A DNA stretch of 64,000 bases, taken from Atrina japonica. Lineage: Eukaryota > Mollusca > Bivalvia > Pterioida > Pinnidae. Of the stretch, positions 1 through 12,040 are shown piece after piece. Location of the stretch: assembly GCA_030159075.1 (NCBI GenBank), contig BROG01000137.1:557501-621500 (forward strand). The letters are read 5' to 3'. Below the pieces are notes generated by a model. It did no database searches. It was not told the DNA's origin and worked only from the letters and a program-made list of their open reading frames with translations. Within the stretch, counting starts at the first letter, position 1; every line of letters begins with the position of its first letter. A program made the translations under genes and the position numbers.

Positions 1-489
1 GATTCGCAAACATTGAATGCGGTTTAAAACATCTTTTGTCCCTTGTTTCAAGTGGCTTACGAAATACGGATTATATGAAATATAATGGGACAAAGTCGCG
101 ATAAATAACGTCATTTGACATATATTAACACACTTTTATAAGAAATTCCAAATACTTTTTTTTCTATTCACTGGTTGGTTTTGACGTAAAATGTTGTTTA
201 CAGAAATACTAAATGGAATGACAAATATTTTGTTTTTCAGCTGAATTATATTGACCTTTGACATTCAAAGACTTTGATTCTTGATCTCGTTAAAGTATGT
301 AGAACGTGTATTGAGATTATGGTCATTGATACGGGTCAGTGTTTTTTTTTTTCATGTGAAAATATTATGTCGATTTAGTACATCTACACCACGCAGGTGT
401 ACATATGTTTGTTGTTAGTTCAATTTAGTTGTGTACTTTTAGAAATACAGTGAAAACTGTCAGTATTTATTATCACTGATTATCATTGA
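1..489. other. Unannotated AT-rich sequence
   Basis: No credible coding frame, RNA gene or repeat was recognised. A run of T sits near 341-351. Confidence 0.5.
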
Positions 490-1155
490 TTACAAGAAAG
501 GCTTTTTAGCATCCCCGGTTTTCACTAAATGCCGAAAAAGTAAAATCTTGATTGGTTATAATACTATTTCTCAAACACCACTCTGATTCTACACATAACA
601 ATACTAGTTGGGCTGGGCCGTTTCTAATAGACTGTATGTTCGGAGACGTAGTGTTTCAACCGGTTGGACCAATTGTGGCGACCTGTTCCTTTATTCATAC
701 CACTCCATTGACACTGAATGAATCTTAGTTAGCGGTGTGGTCCTTTTTTTTAATAGTCGACAGTTTTGTCATTATGATATGTCAATGCGATATATACTTT
801 AAAGATAACAGAACCTACATTTGTCATCTAGACATTTTTTGGGGTTAGCAACCAAGCTATATTTCTTTTTGGAAATTTTCCACATTTTAAAAGATCCCTG
901 TTTAGATATTTCACAGACTATTTAAAAACTGGATATCATTTAAAATGGACACACTACAATTGTACAGGGATATCGGGTGAAGAGCAATAGTAATTTATAA
1001 TAAATAAACTGAAAAATGTTGAGTTGCCTTTGTTCGGTTGTTGAGACTGTACCAATTGACACGAGGCTTTCTCACGTGTTTGTCCTTTGACCCAATGACC
1101 GGTCGACAAAATGGCACCTGATCCCATACAGTTCTGAAGAAAGTCCAGGACATCC
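490..1155 (+). pseudogene. Decayed Penelope-like element copy (RT fragment plus 3' tail)
   Basis: Nucleotide similarity to the better copy at 62080-63080 is visible in blocks: TTTTAGCATC, GATTGGTTAT, CACTCTGATTCTA, TTTCTAATAGACTGTATG, GTCAATGCGATA and CAACCAAGCTATA. It then continues to the tail words ACCGGTCGACA and GGCACCTGATCCCA near 1101-1126. Large deletions and many substitutions remove all reading frames, so this is a fossil. Confidence 0.7.
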
Positions 1156-1159
1156 TATT

Positions 1160-1730
1160 GACTTACTGACAGAAGTTTCATGTCCCTGTGTACTTTTAAG
1201 TCAGTTTCTTCAGTATTTATTATCGTGGAACAATAAAATTTCAAGTATTGGTAACTTTCTCTGTGACTAGTTGACCGTTGACTTATGCCAATGACCTTGG
1301 AAACCAGTATACAGATCCGGGGGACTAAGTTGACAAAAGTCCTTCTTTGTCCCTGTGTATCTGTTATTTTTTCTTACAGTTTTAATCGTGGAACATAAAA
1401 TTTCACGATATTGGTTTCTGTGAAAATTGACCAATGACCCAATAGTAACTTTGACTAAGTTTCAGACAAAGACACATCTTCAGTCCTTTGTGATGACCTC
1501 AAAATCATCGGTGAAGTAAGTACTGACAGAAGTCTGTCCCTGTGTTAAGTCTTTCCTGTTTTTGAAAAACACTTTGTCCAACCCAAATCCCTGGGAAAGT
1601 CCAATAATAATAATCAATAATAAGAAGAAGAAGATAAAATAACGTTTTGGTTTCTGTAAAACAAAAACTAAGAGGTCTCATTCACACTGGTGATCTAAGT
1701 AAGTTTGAAGTCTGTAAGTCCCTGTTTTTT
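1160..1730. repeat. Degenerate tandem repeat, period about 165-185 bp
   Basis: The anchor GTCCCTGTG (or GTCCCTGTTT) recurs near 1180, 1350, 1533 and 1717, each preceded by a GACAGAAGTnn-like word. In the first two units it is followed by ATCGTGGAACA and TAAAATTTCA. Units differ by many substitutions and indels. Confidence 0.65.
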
Positions 1731-1985
1731 TTAATAATAATAATAATAAGAAAACAGAATAAATAAAAAAACTAAGAGGTCTTTCCGCTGGAAAGTGGAA
1801 AGTACAGAACAAAAGCCCTGGAAATGGAAAGCCCTAATAATAATAATAAGAATAAGAATAAACAGTACAAAACTAAGAGGTCTTTCCACTGGAAAGTGGA
1901 AAGCCCTAATAATAATAAGAATAAGAATAAACAGAACAAAACTAAGAGGTCTTTCCACTGGAAAGTGGAAAGCCCTAAAAATCAT
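1731..1985. repeat. Minisatellite with internal hairpin, period about 67-73 bp
   Basis: Three units share AACTAAGAGGTCTTTCC followed by a palindrome CTTTCCACT-GGAA-AGTGGAAAG, then GCCCTAATAATAATAAG and AATAAGAATAAACAG runs. The open frames across it on both strands are by-products of the repeat. Confidence 0.85.
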
Positions 1986-2149
1986 GCGTGGTCACCTACG
2001 TTCCGATGATGAATTTCAAACCATTATTAGTTACAGATGAGAAAAGACATAGTTCAATGAACAATGCTCTGACTTTTCAACTAAGGGGATCGATAAATTT
2101 CATATTCTTAGCAATTTTTACTTGAGAGATTCCATGCGACATTTGCGAC

Positions 2150-2255
2150 GGGTGTGACATGCTAGCTGGGGTGCTGATATTTTGGTATTCGCAATTGTCG
2201 TATATTAATGGATTTGAAGTTTCGACTATCTATTGGTACTTCCTCTTTATACTTT
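2150..2255 (-). repeat. Dispersed repeat R, minus-orientation copy
   Basis: On the minus strand it contains GTACCAATAGATAGTCGAAAC, CTTCAAATCCATTAATATACG and ACAATTGCGAATACCAAAAT, the same order of words as the plus copies at 32595-32715, 47745-47865 and 59840-59940. Function is unknown. Confidence 0.55.
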
Positions 2256-3620
2256 GCTACCTCTTCTTGTTGTTTCTATTTTTCACTGTTGTATCTCCTA
2301 TGTGCAATTATACAAGTAAATGCTGTAGATAGCAGTAATAATTACCGAAATATGATTGTAATCTGGTTCAGCAAAACCATGGAAACACACATTATTACCG
2401 ATCTACCAGTATTCCTCATATAGAATGGCAAATTAGGAAGGAGATATGAATACTAAAAACAATTGATAAAGGAATTTTTATATACTGAAAGTGAAAAGTC
2501 AACGATGGAGAAATCGATTTCATCATATGCGTGCGTGTAGTTTACCTTTAAATATTAGCACATCACGTGTTAAATTTTAGGATTTTGATTAATTAAACGC
2601 TCAGTAATCGCTGAAGTATCCATTTTCTTTTGAAAACGGGTGGCTATACTTAATAACGGACACCTTACTTTCAACGATTAATTTTCAATACACTGCTCTT
2701 ATAATTCCGCCTTGGTAAGTGGCACACCGAGCATAGGGTCAGTATCTGAATGTTTGAAAATGGTAAGATGTTTTGTACTTTTAAGATCAAACATAGAAGT
2801 ATGGCATATGCACTACTAAAAATTTTGTGACTCTTTTCTTGTAAGCTTTTATCCCATAGTGTTGTCTTGAGAATTATAGTTCCCCTAGTTAACAGTATAA
2901 AAAACGGTTCCTCGGGATTCGGAAAAGGGCCAGAGTAGATTCATATCATCCTTTGCACAGCACTAGTTCTTGATTACATACCGGGAATTATTAGATAAGC
3001 GATGATTTAGCGCGGCGAAGACTGAACGATCAAAATGTATTGAAATTGTGTTTTTAAAATTACCAACAATAATGATTCATCTAATATTATACCAGCAATA
3101 TGGTACAATATCAATTCATGTTTTCAAGGTTCACCTCCCACAAAACGAAAAATAACATTCCTTCTAAACATTCACTATATAATAAATTAACCTACTAGTT
3201 TGAGTCATCATTTATATCTGCATTATTGCACTTGGAAAATTCGGATTCTGAATAAACTTTAAACAATAAATTAACAAATGTCAAATGAATTTAAAATAAA
3301 ATATATATATAATGTTTTGTAGAACAAACAATTTTCTTTTGTTGCCATCCATTCTCTCCATGTCGGTAACTGGAAAATAAAAGATTTAGACGATAGGCGT
3401 CAAATTGATTCTCCGAAATGATATCCTGTGTGTGCCAATCCCTCAGATACTTGTAAAGGGCGCGTTATCAAGATTCTACTTATCTCTGTTTTCATTTAAA
3501 ACATACCATGATAGTTTAATCATAAAATTTAATGACTGAACTATTCGCAGAAATATATTTTTGTTACAAAAGTCAAAGCTCGGTCCTTTGTCGCTGAAAT
3601 AAATGTACTGAACACTGATC
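2256..3620. other. Intergenic sequence with half of a local repeat pair
   Basis: The stretch 2608-3060 shares words with 3828-4110 (GAAGTATCCATTTTC, GTGGCTATACTT and GAACGATCAAAATG against GAAGTATTCATTTTC, GTGGCTATGCTT and GACCGTTCAAAATG). This suggests an old local duplication or an unnamed dispersed repeat. Nothing else was recognised. Confidence 0.4.
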
Positions 3621-3674
3621 ATCAACGTCGATATGCCACTGAAGTATCGATTTACGTTTTTGATCTGTATTGTT

Positions 3675-3832
3675 TTCCTTTTTTTTTTTTTTCTTTTATT
3701 TGTTTTTGTTGTTGTTGCTTTTGTTTTTGTTTGTTTTATTTTTGTTTTTTTTTGTTTTTGTTTTTTTGTTTTTTTGGTTTTTTTTTTTGGTTTTTTTTTT
3801 AATTTTGTTTTGTTTTGTTTTTGTTTTTAGTG
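3675..3832. repeat. T-rich simple repeat (TTTTTG/TTGTTG)n
   Basis: About 155 bp of runs of T interrupted by single or double G on the plus strand. The Phe-rich reading frames across it are artefacts. Confidence 0.95.
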
Positions 3833-4187
3833 AAGTATTCATTTTCGTTTGAAGATGTGGCTATGCTTGACAACAGGCACTATACTATATAAAATCTAAA
3901 TCTATACCAAAGTATAAATCTTCAGGATTTTATTAGATAAAAATAAATTATCATCTTTTATAACGCATTTGACACAAACTATGTCAACTTGCCATGTTAA
4001 ATTTTAAATGTCATAGCAGTCTTTTGTGTACAAAAATAACAATGTAATTGTATTTCTGTATAGCCTTGACACAGAAGGCGTGGTGAATAATGACCGTTCA
4101 AAATGATTAAATGTGTATTAAAATTTCATGAATACCTGATAATTATGTCTTTGTAAAATATTAACCGATATATTTTCACAGCTTGTC

Positions 4188-4209
4188 AGTAATATATATA
4201 TATATATAC

Positions 4210-4249
<40 letters not shown>

Positions 4250-4519
4250 CTGTGTGTGTGTATGATGTGTGTGTGCGTTCGTGTGTGCGCGTATGTGTTT
4301 CTGTGTATCTGTTTCTGTGTGCTTCTGTGTGTGTGTGTGTTTGTCTTTCTGTGTGTGTGTTTCTCTCTGTGTGTTTCTGTGTCTGTTTCTCTGTGTGTCT
4401 GTTTCTGTGTGTGTATGTGTTTGTGTGTGTTTCTGTCTGTCTGTGTGTGTGTGTAGGTGTGTGTGCGTATGTGTGTTTCTGTGTGTGTGTGTGTTTCCGT
4501 GTGTGTGTAGGTGTGTGTT

Positions 4520-4590
<71 letters not shown>
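4188..4590. repeat. Compound (TA)n-(TG)n microsatellite
   Basis: A TA tract (4188-4246) is followed by about 340 bp of TG-dominated sequence with CTGT, CGTG and AGGTG interruptions, ending in a pure TG run of about 70 bp (about 4520-4588). His/Thr- and Val/Cys-rich open frames here are not genes. Confidence 0.98.
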
Positions 4591-4689
4591 AATTCCGCAA
4601 CATCAGACATACTCTCTATGTTTGGTTGTTTATTGCATTACATTCCACGAAGACATATTCAGTTATATAGAGATGTTATCACCTTAAGC

Positions 4690-4937
4690 TGAAGTTCTAT
4701 AAATTTTGTCCTGTGCTATGGACTGGCGCGGATGCAATGAAGGTTATTTCATGTGTCACTCCTGTCGCGACACGGTACCTTGATTTTAGTTGTCATCCGA
4801 AAGAACCGTGACTTTCACTATGTATGCCGATCGTTTGGCGAAGGTACAGTCACTGTCATTATGGTATGATCTGGAACGGGAATCGAATCCGGCACCTTCC
4901 GCTTGGGAGTGAAACGTCTACAACTAGACCACCGCAT

Positions 4938-4945
<8 letters not shown>
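4690..4945 (-). mobile_element. tRNA-derived SINE, family B, copy 1
   Basis: The minus strand starts near 4940 with a tRNA-like head (GTGGTCTAGTTGTAGACG, then box B-like GGATTCGATTCCCG). It continues with a body shared with 14690-15000 and 19380-19610 (plus-strand words GTGCTATGGACTGGC and ACTTTCAC). It abuts TA microsatellite on the head side. Confidence 0.8.
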
Positions 4946-5087
<142 letters not shown>

Positions 5088-5089
5088 CT

Positions 5090-6790
5090 ATTTCAGTAAT
5101 ATCGTTACTATATTTATTCTGACAAATTACAGAGTAGATAAAAGCATTTGTTTCTATATTAACAAACATTTATTAGCGAATATTATTTCAGAGGAAAGGA
5201 ATTTGAGCAATGTATATTTGGCTTAGCGTCACATATAAAAAATGGAAGCAACAGAATAAGATAGTCAAAAGAAGTACATAATTCACAGCATTTTATAAAG
5301 CAACATTAGCATCGGCTAGGGCGTGATTTTTTCTTTTAATGATAATATATATCCTTATATAAAGATACAAAGTTCTCATTAATTACACTTGCACATATTG
5401 ACTTGTTTAAAAGTTTTACGAATTTGAAAATGATAAATATTATTAATGGGCATGTATCAAAAAGAAAAAAACAAAAACAAATGGTAATGTGGGCAATATT
5501 CATACCGACCTCACATCGGAAAGTACGTAGACATGCGTAGTTATTTGTTTTCATCCTAATGTGATAAAAGTGAATCCAGTCTACCCGAATTTAGTAATTT
5601 TATTTATCTATTTGAGGAAAACACAAATAAAACGCTAAAATAGTCTGATTACTTCGGTGTCTATTTATAGTATTGCTGGTCAACTCGTACCCAAGTCAAA
5701 TTGGCATCGAGTGATTTCGGCTCTGCGGGGGTATGGAAATCGGCACTTAGTGTGGTTGAATCGGCACTTGGAAATAACAGTTTTTACATGTGTTGATATT
5801 AATTAGAAACTTTGAAAATGTTTATAAAGGCATCAATGAAGATTCATCTCAATGGGTTCTAAAAAGTAATTTTTAAGAGCAAATCTAATACTCTAAGTCA
5901 AAATTCGAATTATTGTATTAACTCACATTCCATATATTTTTTAAAGTTTAATCTATTATTGCTAATTGCTATTAAAGCATTATATCAACCAAACAGACTT
6001 TCGGATGTAATGAAAAGAACTAAAGGAATCTAATGATGTGGTTTTATGAGGCCCCATACTCATTCATTCTGCTGCATACACATCCTCCACATTTTTATCA
6101 TGGAATGTCATCAATAATATGACGTCATTGTTTTAAACATAGTATCTCGTATGTGATAGCAAAATACGGTAGTACAAAATAATTCTTCTATTAATTTGTT
6201 ACTTAATCGGTCTAGGTTTTTGTCTTAACACGATTCGTCTTTGGTGAGAGTTTTCCTTGTAACTTCACCCCAATAAATCTCGTGGACATGTACGAAGATG
6301 ATCGGAAAGTAAGCAGACGCATGTCTTGTTTTAGTTTCCACGTAAACACAAAAAATATTCACGATTTTTTTTTTTTTTTCATCTGCACTATGATTTCGAC
6401 GGTAAATCGTATTGTCGGGTGATTTTTTATGGTATAAAATCCTACAATCGTTTCATGGTTAATACACACTTTCTGAAAAAAATATTAATAACCTGACTAA
6501 ATCTGCTTTATTAAAAATGATAAAACTGTGCTTGTGTTCATTATTGCATAAGCTAACAGTCGATGTGCTCAGCATGACCGCAAAGTTGTTGTTAATAGCT
6601 ATCATTTCAAGCAAGATAAGCTGTGACCATGGCATTTCACAATAAGCTTATTCTCTGATATGAAGAACCCTTAATTTCCTTGTGTATATCGACGCTGATT
6701 TACTATTGTAGCTATGATTTACTTTAACGTGTAAAGGAAGTTATATTTACCATAGCAAATCAAAGCTATAACTTTTAAAAACGTTTGTCT
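5090..6790. other. Unannotated AT-rich intergenic sequence
   Basis: No frame longer than about 72 codons and no recognisable repeat family. A T run lies at about 6366-6380. Confidence 0.45.
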
Positions 6791-6792
6791 AT

Positions 6793-7015
6793 ACTGGTCA
6801 GGGGCCAGTAGCCGGCTAGCACTAGTAGCCTGCTTTTACGTTATTTCGGCGGTATAGAACACGATTTTGTGAGATTTTGTTTTTATATCGATCATCAGCT
6901 GTTACACATTTTTTCTCAAACAGAAGGAAAAACAATGTTGTCGTGGTACATTATGCAGACGAAATCACACCATAGCCGGCTACTTGTCCTATCCGGCTAT
7001 TGGTCCCCTACCAAT
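6793..7015. mobile_element. MITE with imperfect terminal inverted repeats of about 38 bp
   Basis: The left end ACTGGTCAGGGGCCAGTAGC matches the reversed right end ATTGGTAGGGGACCAATAGC, and the match continues through CGGCTAG to an inner AGTAGCC copy. The interior is non-coding. Confidence 0.7.
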
Positions 7016-7480
7016 TTTTTTAATAGTAAATATAAGTTGCCACGATAAGTTTTTACTAGAGTAAATTATATGTATAGTAAAATCATATAGTAAAATATAG
7101 TTAACTATAGTGTAATTTTGCTAGGAATTCTCTGGTAGGTTTTAAGCTTCGCTGACCAATGACAATCCGTGGGATATATTCTAAAATTTTCAATAGAGAA
7201 AATAGATACTCAGTTTGTATAAGTGGAAAATTTTTAACGAAACACAAATTTAACGTTTTGTCCTAAAAATGTGGTATTTAATTTTAGTGAGAATTAACTT
7301 AAGCAATTTTATGATTTAAAAAAGATAAATCTTACCCAAGGAACAAATTGTTAGCGATATTCAATTTTACCGATCTCAATAACCTCGTTAATAATGCCAC
7401 AATTGAATCCTTCCTAAAATTTCTGCTTATACGGTATGTAAATTTCATCGGCTTCACATTCTATTCGTTGAATATTTCAA

Positions 7481-7815
7481 AATACTGTACAGTTGCTTTT
7501 ATTCTTGGGATATTTAATTTCGCTCTATTCGCGGACAAAGAAATACACCGAAATTATGTATCCGTGAATATAATACCTTACACTTCTGAAGTATCAGAAT
7601 GATAATACATCAACAATCAAAATGTATTCATATATAACCAGACATCACATATACGAATCACAAAATGTTTATAAAGCTTTACTTTAACTCCTTTTACATT
7701 TCTGTTTTGGAAACGGTCTTGCGCGAAATTTAATGCCCGTGAATAACTTTATTTTAGCAAAATACGTGGAATTTTCTCCCCGTTAAAGATTAAACAATTA
7801 TATGGTATGTCATGT
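7481..7815. mobile_element. Non-autonomous element related to 55021-55362
   Basis: It shares with the 55 kb copy the start AATACTGTA, then GTTGCTTTTATTCT, TTTAATTTCGCT, GAATATAATACCTTA, a distal TTGCGCGAAATTTAAT and CCCGTGAATAA block, and the end TTAAACAATTATA. Ends are partly inverted. The open frame across it is not supported as a gene. Confidence 0.65.
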
Positions 7816-7914
7816 AACAAAACTGCATCCAATATCGACCGAAGAGTACAACAAAACATTTAGCGTCTATAGGTTATATACCGTATAGGTTATATGTAAC
7901 AATTTGAATTATAA

Positions 7915-7985
7915 AATCTCAGAAACCAAAGAATAAATCTTCAGGATGTCCAGGATACATATAAAAATCTGATGATCGTAAAATT
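7915..7985 (-). repeat. PLE 3' tail fragment
   Basis: Minus-strand match to the PLE tail: ATCAGATTTTTATATGTATC, CTGGACATCCTGAAGATTTAT and TTTCTGAGATT. Only the distal 70 bp remains. Confidence 0.7.
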
Positions 7986-7999
7986 TGCGGAACGTTGAC

Positions 8000-9148
8000 A
8001 TCAAACATGATTTTCCATAGCCATGTTCCTATAATTTGTCAGTAAGTAGTTTACCTCTGTATATGAAATGTTCTTATACTGAATATCATTGGCATATCGG
8101 ATAATTTGCCAACCATGATATTAAAGTTATAATTGGGCAAAGAAGACCAACATAAATGGTCAATTAAAGACAATTGCTTCTTGTTATTCATTCTTCATCA
8201 GTGAGATCGAATTTAAAATACAAATTAATATTTCTGAGAAAGAAAGTGGTATAATACAAGGCCAAAAAAATAAACTAAATTTGTATCCAAATTCGTCTTG
8301 GAGTAACCACTGTAAAAATGTCTATATAAGCTATTATATGTTCCTAATAAAATAAGGAAAAAAAAAACAAAAATGATTTGAGCATTTCTTTTGGTCTTTT
8401 TGTGAAATGAGTTTGGTATTGGTTATAATATAACCATAAGCTATGGTTTAACAAATAAGACGTAACACATTGTTCAAAAATAAATCTAAATGCAAATTTT
8501 TCAAACGCTCGTGACGGAAAGACCATACGAATTTTTTGTATTTTTCAGACGACAGTCATTCAAAATAACATTTTTGTAAAACCTACAGGTTAAAATTACC
8601 TGAATATTTACACCTACAATTCTCCTTGCATGCATGTACCGAGGGTCTTAACAAGATTCAGACATTCATATTAATGGCTATGTTTACAACGTCGAAGAAG
8701 GAGACCACCATAGCTAAGATGTATGTTACATAATTCTAGATCGGTTGTAACCTTGACCAGATACTCATGATGTATGTACAAAGACGAGATGACGATCTGA
8801 AGTAGAGTAAAATATAGAAAGGGACAGAAAGAAATAGAATGGATAGAGAAAGACGAAACAGATCGAAAGAGAAAGACACGGACAGAGAGATACAAATCTG
8901 TAAAATGTTGATATCATTTCATATGTCAAGTAGTATGTCTTTGCAGGATTTTGTCTACTCTGATTATTACGCAGACATTGTCAATTCGAGAGATGATTAA
9001 TCTTCATGATTTCAACTCAAACGTTACTTAAACCATCGATCTCTGGCAGCATGCAGTCAGATTTTACCGATCTGACCTCGAACGAAATTTACAATCCATA
9101 GTCATAGACAGGAGTGGTGTTATAAACCCATGTACTCTTTCGTCTGAG
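8000..9148. other. Unannotated intergenic sequence
   Basis: AT-rich. The purine-rich GAAAGA/GACAGA stretch at 8815-8890 produces a spurious minus-strand frame. Nothing else was recognised. Confidence 0.4.
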
Positions 9149-9150
9149 CA

Positions 9151-9330
9151 TTAAAGGGGCATTAGCTGTGTTTACAAAAATCATTTCAAATTTTTCAATT
9201 TTCCTACTTGTACTTGGTGAATGCACCTGATTATTCATATCCAGAAATGTGTAATATTTCGATTTATGTACATATCACTAATTATGATAAACCTCTGTAT
9301 CATCCCGTTAGTCTGATTTTAGATATTGAT
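9151..9330 (+). mobile_element. TTAA-flanked MITE family A, partial copy
   Basis: TTAA at 9151-9154 is followed by AGGGGCATTAGCTGTGTTTA and a CTACTTGTACTTGGTG word, as in the fuller copies at 22197, 36915 and 45946. Similarity fades after about 9250 and no right end is visible. Confidence 0.65.
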
Positions 9331-9589
9331 TTCCCGTAAAAGAATATTGAAATAACATGAATCGTTAGTATTACATAAGACTAATAAAATAGACTTTATG
9401 AAACAGCAGGCATATTTTATTAAGAATAATTATATTAAGCGGTTTAAGACTATAAACCTCACATTGCATTTAGATATTACGACGATATTACATCAAATCG
9501 TAATTTCAGACGTCATAATTACGTGAAAGCAAAATATCCAATCAAACTAGAGAATTCAGATAACATTAAAATCGAGTACTTGAACATTG

Positions 9590-9960
9590 ATATTACGCCT
9601 CCATGACACCTGATCCAACCTCTAGATTTCATGAGGTTCGTGTTTGTCGAATATTCGCCAGATTTGTATATGTATCCTGGACATCCTGAAGATTTATACT
9701 TTAATATATTGTATGCTTATAATGATATAGACGCGAACGGAAAATTGTCAACTAAATTGTACCGCAAATATTATGACTATCTAATCGTCATATTTCCACA
9801 TTTTTAAAAGTAGAGTTATCCCTTAAACACCTGCATATACATGTAGTGTTTATATCTGCCAGATGATTCGTTATGCTGGAGCGGTTCTATCGAACGCTCA
9901 TTTCATATGCTACTTTGGAATAAGTTTGTTTTCTGGCATTATCACCAGTATTAAAAAGGT
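9590..9960 (+). pseudogene. PLE fragment: tail joined directly to RT coding remnant
   Basis: Tail sequence (GACACCTGATCCAACC, then CCTGGACATCCTGAAGATTT, to about 9700) runs straight into sequence matching the C-terminal part of the RT at 62545-62740. That part includes GACGCGAACGGAAAATTGTC (encoding a D-x-NGKLSTKLY-like segment) and CAGATGATTCGTTATGC (QMIRYA). Frameshifts are present. PLEs are known to occur as head-to-tail partial tandems, which would explain the order. Confidence 0.75.
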
Positions 9961-10234
9961 TTATCAAGCTTAAGACAGCAGTGTGAAATATTTTCTGTCT
10001 TATAATATGTATTACTACGTCGTGAGCAGTACTATATATCAAATGTAATTAGTAAATAATAATAAATCATGGAATTCTTAAATGTTCTTCAAGAATTATT
10101 GTTTAATCGATTAGAATATAATTTATTTCAGTGAAAACGGTGTTATTGATCAAATTTGAACCAGCACTATATGCTGCTCGTGTAAAAATAAGCCGCAAAT
10201 GAATTTGAACCTTTAAATTGGTAGTTTTGTTAGA

Positions 10235-10655
10235 AAGGGGCATTAGCTGTGTTTAACAAAACAATTATTTAGATTTAGATAAGACTATTTTTACTACTTG
10301 TATTTGATGTACAGTTGCAAATAAGAGCTATACATAGGCATATAACAATCTAATATTCCTATATATTTTGTGAAGATAAGGGGCCCGTTTTATGAAAGTT
10401 CGTAAGTCTTTAATCCTTAGTCTTAGTTCTAATTATCATGGAACTGACCAGTCAGCGATGCGTTGCCATGGTAGTTAGGACTAAAAGTCAGGATTTAGGA
10501 CTTACGACCATTCGTAAAATGGGCCCAAGGTCAGGTTCAGTGTGGTATTCTTATAGAAATAGTAAGGTTGGGTTACTCAATTGCGAGTGAATTAAGTCAA
10601 CTGAGTTAATTAATGCAGTTGAAAAAGTGATTGACCCATGTTATCGATTGTTATA
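10235..10655 (+). mobile_element. MITE family A copy interrupted by a second MITE and abutting a third
   Basis: It begins AAAGGGGCATTAGCTGTGTT and includes the family words TACTACTTGTATTTGATG and ATTCCTATATATTTTGTGAAG. It is split at 10381-10526 by another element, then resumes GGTCAGGTTCAGTGTGGTAT. The right terminus is lost where a pogo-like element begins at 10658. Confidence 0.85.
10381..10526. mobile_element. 146-bp MITE nested in MITE family A, 3-bp target duplication
   Basis: Ends GGGCCCGTTTTATGAAAG and, reversed, GGGCCCATTTTACGAATG continue inward as GTAAGTC-type arms. AAG is found on both sides (10378-10380 and 10527-10529). The uninterrupted family reads ATAAGGTCAGG, so the duplication is supported by comparison with empty sites elsewhere in this window. 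Confidence 0.85.
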
Positions 10656-10657
10656 TA

Positions 10658-10840
10658 CAGTGGAACCTCGCTATTAAGACCACCAAACTGACTGACTCAT
10701 AGTGGTGTAATTAGTAAGTTAGTCTCTTAAGTGAGGTCCAGATCTATACTTATTAAGTGTTTATCAAGACACTGGATACTTGTGGTCCGAAATGTGAGGT
10801 GATCTCATAAGCAAGGTGGTCTTTAGGCCAGGTTACATTG
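10658..10840. mobile_element. pogo-like MITE
   Basis: TA at 10656-10657, left end CAGTGGAACCTCGCTATTAA, and a degraded right end reading GGCCAGGTTACATTG. The interior phrases (TGGTCTTTAGG, TCTCTTAAGTGAGG) echo the copy at 28625-28802. Confidence 0.7.
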
Positions 10841-11231
10841 TTTAGTATGATTATTCTACTGTAGATATATTTCCCCCGACTTCACCTAATTTCCTCTGTA
10901 TGTCTTTGATTTGATATGTTTCTATTTTAGTACATTTGATACTTTCAAATGTTTGGATTTAAGCGATTAACATCGATAATTCCGAATGCAAACTGTAGGG
11001 TGAAGAATTAAAGAGGAGCATGAAATCAAATATGTTTTTTTTATTGCCAGTGACGCTGTAAGTATAAGATTACAATTCGGTGAAAGACCACCATTTAACT
11101 GCGTTTCAAATAAATAAAATCATGCTGTAAACAAACAACATTCCATACCTTTTGTTGCTTGAAAAAAAGATACACAGCTTTTTATATGGGGGCTATTTAT
11201 AAATCATATTAATTGAACATTACGTCAAATG

Positions 11232-11233
<2 letters not shown>

Positions 11234-11311
<78 letters not shown>
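11234..11311. repeat. (TA)n microsatellite
   Basis: About 78 bp of pure TA alternation. Confidence 0.98.
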
Positions 11312-11315
<4 letters not shown>

Positions 11316-11323
11316 AGTGTAGT

Positions 11324-11436
11324 GTAGAACGTCACATTTTATTTTTTCTATTTATATTTGCTTTATACCGTTAGTGCTTTCATCATTACCGCTAACGGAA
11401 TGAAGCAAATATTAATAGAAAATTGTGATGTTCTAC
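11324..11436. mobile_element. Long hairpin, probable foldback MITE
   Basis: Arms of about 50 bp: the left arm starts GTAGAACGTCACATTTTA and the right arm, read on the minus strand, starts GTAGAACATCACAATTTT. Both run inward to CCGTTAG around a loop of roughly 15 bp. Confidence 0.75.
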
Positions 11437-11820
11437 GTTTTTCTTTAATAATAACTTTTGTATAATATATTTGCAAAATAATTCTTATTCATAAAACATG
11501 AACGGTTTCTTTTTAGCGGAAACTATGATTTTCGTTTCTCGGTTGTAGACCAAAAACTAAGAAAAGAGGTTTGTTGGGATTTTTCAAAGTTTTATTAAAT
11601 TACAAAAATACCGATTTACCTGTATGAATTTCAGTTCCAGGTAAGAGGTCATACATAAGAAATCAGAAAAAAGAAGTAAATAACTGCTCCTTCTCTAAAC
11701 GTCATTCTATAATACAGATATAATTGTGTATAACAGATAAAAAATCATGTTGGGACTTTGACCAACAACTAGCAAATAATTATATTAGACGCTTTACTTT
11801 GTGTAGCAAAAGTCTAGAGA

Positions 11821-12040
<220 letters not shown>

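Noticed and set aside
4118..4692. Long His/Thr-rich and Val/Cys-rich open frames on both strands
   Set aside because: They are translations of the TG/CA microsatellite in successive frames, with no start context or non-repetitive sequence.
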